DNA of 7,910 bases from an archaeon (GTDB lineage: Archaea; Thermoproteota; Nitrososphaeria; Nitrososphaerales; Nitrosopumilaceae), in the NCBI GenBank assembly GCA_005240025.1, contig SBBK01000183.1, positions 1 through 7,910 on the forward strand, in the 5' to 3' direction. The notes beneath the pieces are model-generated. The model made no database searches. It was not told where the DNA came from and saw nothing but the letters and a program-made list of their open reading frames with translations. The translations under genes and the position numbers were made by a program. Position 1 is the stretch's first letter, and each line of letters begins with the position of its first letter. Shown one piece after another: positions 5,278 through 7,910 of this stretch.

Positions 5278-5515
5278 ACTACGCACGGATTTCCTTGGTG
5301 CCAAATTTAAAAAAATGGTGCTGTAGGACCCTGGGATACCATTGGTCTGGCAAGGGAGAATATGGCCCTGGTCCAACAGACCTGTGTACTGTGATGTCAA
5401 GTTACCAAGTATTCTTGTGTGTGTCTGCTTGATGCAAACACTGCACAAATGCTGGCACGAGTCTGACATCGGAATTCTTGGCGACCATTGGGGGTTGACC
5501 CCACGAACTGTTTTT
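5264..5515 (+). ncRNA. Possible structured non-coding RNA (family not recognised)
   Basis: Plus-strand pairings: TGTGTGGTT (5264-5272) with AACTACGCA (5277-5285), nine pairs of which two are U-G/G-U, loop CTGG; AATGGT (5314-5319) with ACCATT (5338-5343); directly adjacent GGTCTG (5344-5349) with CAGACC (5377-5382), enclosing AGGG/CCCT (5353-5356, 5366-5369); TGATGTCA (5392-5399) with TGACATCG (5464-5471), enclosing CAAG/CTTG (5406-5409, 5414-5417); and TGGGG/CCCCA (5489-5493, 5499-5503) followed by T5. G-U pairs in two stems work only on this strand. No conserved RNase P, SRP, 5S or tRNA motif was found. The ends are uncertain, and an internal AT-rich box (5303-5315) could instead mark a start near 5334, which would break one stem. 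Short stems arise by chance, so this is a candidate only. Confidence 0.25.
5489..5515 (+). terminator. G/C hairpin followed by T5
   Basis: TGGGG (5489-5493) pairs with CCCCA (5499-5503) around a five-base loop, and T5 follows at 5511-5515 after a seven-base gap. It could terminate a plus-strand RNA made from this intergenic region. There is no plus-strand protein gene upstream for it to serve, which is why it is read together with the candidate RNA. Confidence 0.35.
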
Positions 5516-5547
5516 GTATATCAAAACTAGGATTTGAGCAGCTGATT

Positions 5548-5832
5548 CTACATGCATTTTGGGAGCCGGCCGTCGTGTTTTTGCTTGTATTCCTCTAGTA
5601 GCCTCGCCTTCATATCATCATACATGTCAGTAACAAAATAACGAAACCTCTTTGCCTCTGAGGTGCACGGTTTTTTTGTCGCATTTAGAACACTCTGCCT
5701 TAGATTGGCAGTGCCGTCTATGAGGAGCATTTTCATTGCAGCATGCGCCATGAATACTCCGGGTGATTGCGGCAGTTTTTCTGCTTGAACCGCAGTAAAA
5801 TCAAGCCAGTCCGACCAATTGAGCTCAGCCAT
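5548..5832 (-). CDS. Short GIY-YIG-like protein, probably catalytically degenerate
   Basis: A 94-residue protein. Residues 20-50 (LPQSPGVF ... MLLIDGTANLRQSV) align by eye with the N-terminus of UvrC-type GIY-YIG nucleases (LPxxPGVYxF ... LYIGKAKNLRKRV), and the C-terminal part, KARLLEEYKQKHDGRLPKC (75-93), resembles the segment carrying the metal-binding Glu. Against activity, the YIG tyrosine is Leu37 and its glycine Asp39, and GIY is GVF. Arg45 and Glu80/Glu81 are kept. It therefore looks like a fold relic, perhaps a binding or structural protein, rather than a nuclease. This is family recognition by eye and moderate at best. The gene lies 35 bases downstream of the TFB gene on the same strand, with no T-tract between them, so an operon is possible, but AT-rich promoter-like sequence also occupies the gap. 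Confidence 0.65.
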   Translation of the reverse strand: MAELNWSDWLDFTAVQAEKLPQSPGVFMAHAAMKMLLIDGTANLRQSVLNATKKPCTSEAKRFRYFVTDMYDDMKARLLEEYKQKHDGRLPKCM

Positions 5833-5847
5833 GGTTGTAGTGAATTA

Positions 5848-5866
5848 CTTATATCCATATTTTTAG
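5848..5866 (-). promoter_or_regulatory. AT-rich promoter candidates for the GIY-YIG-like gene
   Basis: In the gap after the TFB stop codon the minus strand reads TAAAAATATGG and then GATATAAG. The first is centred about 30 bases before the ATG at 5832 and is the better-spaced TATA candidate; the second is centred only about 20 bases upstream and would place the start inside the gene. The gene could therefore have its own promoter as well as TFB readthrough. Confidence 0.35.
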
Positions 5867-5867
5867 A

Positions 5868-6773
5868 CTAGTTCTCAAGAAGGCCTCTGAGGCCCACACA
5901 CCTGTTTCTGATTGTGACCTCGGTAACGCCGGCGGCAATGGAAATGTCTTTTTGAGAGCGAACTTCGCCATTGGAGATACATGCTAAATAAAGGGCCGCA
6001 GCTGCAAGACCCATCGGGTCTTTTCCTGCCACGGCTCCAATCTTTCTTGCTTTGTTTAGGATTTCGGCTGCCATTCGTTTTGTTTTCTCACTTAGGTTTG
6101 CAGTGCTTGCTATTCTTGAGATGCCCTTGGCAGGATCCGCAACGGGCATTTTTAGTTCAAGTTCCTTGTAGATCAGCCTGTAACACCTTGCCACATCCTT
6201 TCGTCTTACGTTGATGCTTTCCGCAACATCGTCCAACGTTCTTGGCGTCTCTGTGTTTCTACACGCTGCGTACAGGCACGCAGCAACCAAACCGTGGATT
6301 GACCTGCCCCTGACGAGCTTTTTCTCCATGGCCTTTCTGTAGATGTATGCCGCCTTTTCGATCACTGCATCGGCAAGGCCTATCTTGTCTTTCATTTTAC
6401 CCAGTTCGCTCAGAGCCTGCCTCAGATTTCTGTCTGCAGAAGAATGAGCCTGCGTTCTGCTATCCCACGTTCTTAGCCTTCCTATTGAGCTCTTCATTGA
6501 TGCCGAAAGGGGTTTACCTGCGGCATCCTTGTCTGCGACACCGATTATTGTGGACAGGCCCATGTCATGTAACATAAGTGACGTTCCTGCACCCACCCTG
6601 CTCCTATCCGAATCGTCATTTAAGAACGTTCTCCATTCCGGCCCGGCTTCCTCAATTTTTTCCGCTATAACGTAACCGCAATTTCTGCAAAACATCTCGC
6701 CTGTAGTAACATCTGCCTGAATGGTGTTTTTTCCACACGACGTACATTTGGATTGAGGATTCGGTGCTATCAT
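5868..6773 (-). CDS. tfb: Transcription initiation factor B (TFB, archaeal TFIIB)
   Basis: A 301-residue general transcription factor that binds TBP-TATA and the BRE and recruits RNA polymerase. The N-terminal zinc ribbon uses Cys10, Cys13, Cys29 and Cys32 (CTSCG ... FCRNCG). The B-reader/linker follows (GPEWRTFLNDDSDRSRVGAG at 44-63, then SLMLHDMGLSTIIG). Two cyclin-fold repeats occupy about 110-200 and 212-300. The second ends in the BRE-reading helix-turn-helix SQKDISIAAGVTEVTIRNR (273-291), and the repeats share the ARCYRLIYKEL-type and LAAAALYLAC-type motifs. All expected elements are present, so it should be functional. Ammonia-oxidising archaea usually carry many TFB paralogues, and this may be one of them rather than the only TFB. 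Its own promoter has a TATA-like box 25 bases upstream of the ATG, so it is probably leaderless. Confidence 0.97.
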   Translation of the reverse strand: MIAPNPQSKCTSCGKNTIQADVTTGEMFCRNCGYVIAEKIEEAGPEWRTFLNDDSDRSRVGAGTSLMLHDMGLSTIIGVADKDAAGKPLSASMKSSIGRLRTWDSRTQAHSSADRNLRQALSELGKMKDKIGLADAVIEKAAYIYRKAMEKKLVRGRSIHGLVAACLYAACRNTETPRTLDDVAESINVRRKDVARCYRLIYKELELKMPVADPAKGISRIASTANLSEKTKRMAAEILNKARKIGAVAGKDPMGLAAAALYLACISNGEVRSQKDISIAAGVTEVTIRNRCVGLRGLLEN

Positions 6774-6792
6774 GGTATATGATGCACCTTGT

Positions 6793-6802
6793 GCTTATTA
6801 TG
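6793..6802 (-). promoter_or_regulatory. TATA box for the TFB gene
   Basis: The minus strand reads CATAATAAGC, centred about 25 bases before the ATG at 6773, preceded by a purine-containing AAAATC stretch where the BRE would lie. The gap to the next gene upstream is 88 bases (6774-6861) and contains nothing else recognised. Confidence 0.5.
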
Positions 6803-6861
6803 GATTTTACACATTCCATATGATTATTTGTGTGTAGGTCAAGCTAAGGGCTTTGTTCGAG

Positions 6862-7245
6862 TCAGGAATGGGACTTGGCGGCACCATTTTTGGCCTCCGA
6901 GTATTCTTTTAGTCTTTCTGCAAGCTTGCTGAAAATTTCGTTGACGCTGACATCAACTAGGTTGATCGTCGCATTGTCTTTGATTATTTGTTTTTCAAAT
7001 TTCTTCTTAATGGCAAACATGACTGACGACCAGTGGAGCGTTCCCTTTAACTTTTCATCCACGATTGAGTTTGTATCGGGGAAGTTGAATGACTGAAACA
7101 CAATGCCGTTGGCCCAGTTGATGGTAGGAATTGCTCCCCCCGATGTCTTGAGTCCAAAGGCGATCTGGCTTAACCACTCCTCAAAGTTGTACTCTATTAC
7201 CTCGTGTATGACAAGTTTTTTCCACGGCTCGATGAGTATTTCCAA
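6862..7245 (-). CDS. Unrecognised 127-residue soluble protein with probable TTG start
   Basis: I do not recognise this family. The protein is mixed alpha/beta, without cysteines, signal peptide or membrane helix. A tryptophan- and phenylalanine-rich first half (EEWLSQIAFGLKTSGGAIPTINWANGIVFQSFNF split across residues 22-55) is followed by HWSSVMFAIKKKFEKQI (71-87) and a charged helical C-terminus (VNEIFSKLAERLKEYSEAK). The first in-frame stop upstream is TAG at 7255-7257, and there is no ATG before residue 76. TTG at 7245 is chosen because a near-perfect TATA box lies centred 28 bases upstream, predicting a transcript starting at about 7247. It is divergent from the TrmB-like gene, with 136 bases between starts, so that regulator is a plausible controller of it. 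Function unknown. Confidence 0.7.
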   Translation of the reverse strand: MEILIEPWKKLVIHEVIEYNFEEWLSQIAFGLKTSGGAIPTINWANGIVFQSFNFPDTNSIVDEKLKGTLHWSSVMFAIKKKFEKQIIKDNATINLVDVSVNEIFSKLAERLKEYSEAKNGAAKSHS

Positions 7246-7268
7246 ATTGATATTCTACGACGGCAACG

Positions 7269-7277
7269 GTATATAAT
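7269..7277 (-). promoter_or_regulatory. Strong TATA box for the unrecognised protein gene
   Basis: The minus strand reads AAATTATATACC, the best TATA match in the window. Its centre (about 7273) is 28 bases from the TTG at 7245 and supports that non-ATG start. Confidence 0.6.
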
Positions 7278-7314
7278 TTGCTCAAAATAGCTCTCGGACA
7301 CAAGTATTATGTGA

Positions 7315-7339
7315 TTGTCTGTCTATTTTGAACAGACAA
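7315..7339. promoter_or_regulatory. Perfect inverted repeat, candidate operator between divergent genes
   Basis: TTGTCTGT (7315-7322) and ACAGACAA (7332-7339) are perfect reverse complements separated by nine bases. The half-site centres are 17 bases apart, about one and a half turns. The site lies upstream of the TATA boxes of both divergent genes (7269-7277 minus, 7344-7353 plus). TrmB-family proteins bind palindromes as dimers, so autoregulation by the adjacent gene product is a natural inference, not shown. Confidence 0.5.
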
Positions 7340-7343
7340 CAAC

Positions 7344-7353
7344 TGATAATTAG
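7344..7353 (+). promoter_or_regulatory. Candidate TATA box for the TrmB-like gene
   Basis: TGATAATTAG is centred about 34 bases before the ATG at 7382, predicting a start near 7374 and a leader of under ten bases. Moderate match to the archaeal consensus. It begins five bases after the inverted repeat ends, so a protein bound there would overlap the BRE position. Confidence 0.4.
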
Positions 7354-7381
7354 TGAGGCTACTTCAAAATACAGAATTCAT

Positions 7382-7910
7382 ATGAACCACCAGGAACTCG
7401 TTGAGGCCTTTGCGTTTTTTGGCCTAGAGGAAATAGATTCACGGGTTTACATGGGGTTGCTCCAGTCCGGTCCGATATCTGTTGGAACCATTTCTTCAAG
7501 GCTGGAAATTGACAGGGGTAAGACATACCGGTCTCTTGGCAGGCTCAAAAATATGGGGGTGGTGACTACTACCTTTTCAAACCCGACACTCTGTGCAGCA
7601 GTGCCCCCCACAGAGGCACTGAATACGATTCTTGATCGAAAACAGGACGAAATAACGACCATGAAAAACCTGTCACAAAAAATTGTCCAGGACATAGATG
7701 GGCTTGTCAAAAATACCGAAATTCAGGATGTTTCATCTTTTGTAATAATTCAGGGCCGATCCAATATTTATTCAAAGATTAGTAAGCTCCTGAGCAAAGC
7801 GACAGGAACAATATACGTTGTTGCGCCACCAGAAGACCTCATAAGGATGTATCACACCACAATCCCTGAGAGAATAGAATCGCTCAAAGATAAAGTCAAA
7901 GTCCGTATCC
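7382..7910 (+). CDS. TrmB-like transcriptional regulator (3' end outside the window)
   Basis: A partial protein of 176 residues, still open at the window end. Residues about 5-65 form a TrmB/sugar-specific-type winged helix: an N-terminal helix (LVEAFAFFGL), EIDSRVYMGLLQSGPISV, the turn ISSRLEIDRGKTYRSLGRLKNMGVV, and a wing. A helical linker follows (EALNTILDRKQDEITTM near 78-94, to about 110), which usually dimerises these proteins. From about 119 the start of the C-terminal effector domain is visible (SFVIIQGRSNIYSKISKLLSKATGTIYVVAPPEDL), of the type found in TrmB relatives with a phospholipase D-like fold. Ligand unknown. The start at ATG 7382 gives a normal N-terminus. An 8-base inverted repeat 43-67 bases upstream is a likely operator, and the divergent 6862-7245 gene a possible target. 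Confidence 0.88.
   Translation, partial: MNHQELVEAFAFFGLEEIDSRVYMGLLQSGPISVGTISSRLEIDRGKTYRSLGRLKNMGVVTTTFSNPTLCAAVPPTEALNTILDRKQDEITTMKNLSQKIVQDIDGLVKNTEIQDVSSFVIIQGRSNIYSKISKLLSKATGTIYVVAPPEDLIRMYHTTIPERIESLKDKVKVRI

Larger units (their letters stand above)
5197..5547. other. Gene-free 351-base region with repeats and stems
   Basis: No convincing protein gene is present. Reading from the left, it holds the kinase promoter, two similar 17/18-base direct repeats, a run of possible plus-strand stems (5264-5503), an AT-rich box at 5303-5315 that could be a TATA element on either strand, and a G/C hairpin followed by T5. A second AT-rich sequence (GATATAC on the minus strand near 5516-5522) lies close to the right end. 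Details of repeats and stems are given in their own entries. Confidence 0.6.

Noticed and set aside
5206..5469. Minus-strand open frame of 87 residues in the intergenic region
   Set aside because: Composition is not protein-like (rich in Ser, Thr, Arg with scattered Cys/His), there is no family resemblance, and it overlaps the kinase promoter and the repeats.
5432..5530. Plus-strand 32-residue frame starting MQTLHKCWHES
   Set aside because: It looks somewhat protein-like but has no TATA box or ribosome site upstream, no known relatives that I recognise, and it crosses the hairpin and T5.
5197..5547. RNase P RNA, SRP RNA, 5S rRNA or tRNA in the gene-free region
   Set aside because: Neither strand has the conserved RNase P GAGGAAAGUCC element, SRP helix 8 motifs, 5S conserved segments, or a tRNA T-loop with a matching acceptor stem.
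1..7910. CRISPR array, insertion sequence, integrase or attachment sites
   Set aside because: No regularly spaced repeats, no transposase or integrase motifs, and no terminal inverted repeats flanking a block; the genes look like ordinary resident genes of one genome.

Overview
The window looks like a piece of a mesophilic ammonia-oxidising archaeon (Nitrososphaeria/Thaumarchaeota). The evidence is a complete transcription factor B (TFB), a TrmB-type regulator, a DUF6659-type roadblock-like small protein typical of this group, TATA-like boxes about 25-28 nt upstream of start codons with almost no Shine-Dalgarno signals (leaderless-style genes), and T-tract terminators. No database search was possible; family calls rest on motifs read from the translations.

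Left third (1-2978): a polyhydroxyalkanoate (PHA) island. On the plus strand are an alpha/beta hydrolase (143-940) and a small protein with a phasin-like helical N-terminus and an AbrB-type C-terminus (962-1363). Facing them on the minus strand is a class III PHA synthase operon, phaE (2415-2978) then phaC (1364-2425), overlapping by 11 bases. PhaC keeps the Cys-Asp-His triad. PhaE should activate PhaC, the phasin/AbrB protein probably coats granules and/or senses them for regulation, and the hydrolase is a candidate for ester or thioester turnover. No phaA, phaB or phaJ is present, so monomer supply must be encoded elsewhere.

Middle (2979-5547): phaE shares a short AT-rich divergent promoter region with a DUF6659-like gene (3051-3410). 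This is followed by a secreted, C-terminally membrane-anchored beta-sandwich protein (3455-4489). Convergent to it is a soluble histidine kinase with no sensor domain (4486-5196). A 351-base gene-free stretch (5197-5547) holds two similar 17/18-base direct repeats, several stems and a terminator-like hairpin plus T5; it may encode a structured RNA.

Right third (5548-7910): on the minus strand, a TFB paralogue (5868-6773) with a degenerate GIY-YIG-like small protein downstream (5548-5832), and an unrecognised 127-residue protein (6862-7245) that probably starts with TTG. On the plus strand a TrmB-like regulator begins at 7382 and runs off the end. A perfect 8-base inverted repeat sits between the divergent promoters of the last two genes.

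A recurring theme is very tight gene ends. Both convergent pairs abut or overlap at their stop codons. In three cases lysine-rich C-terminal codons of one gene form the T-tract that could terminate the opposing transcript, and one TATA box is made from the last codons of the preceding gene.
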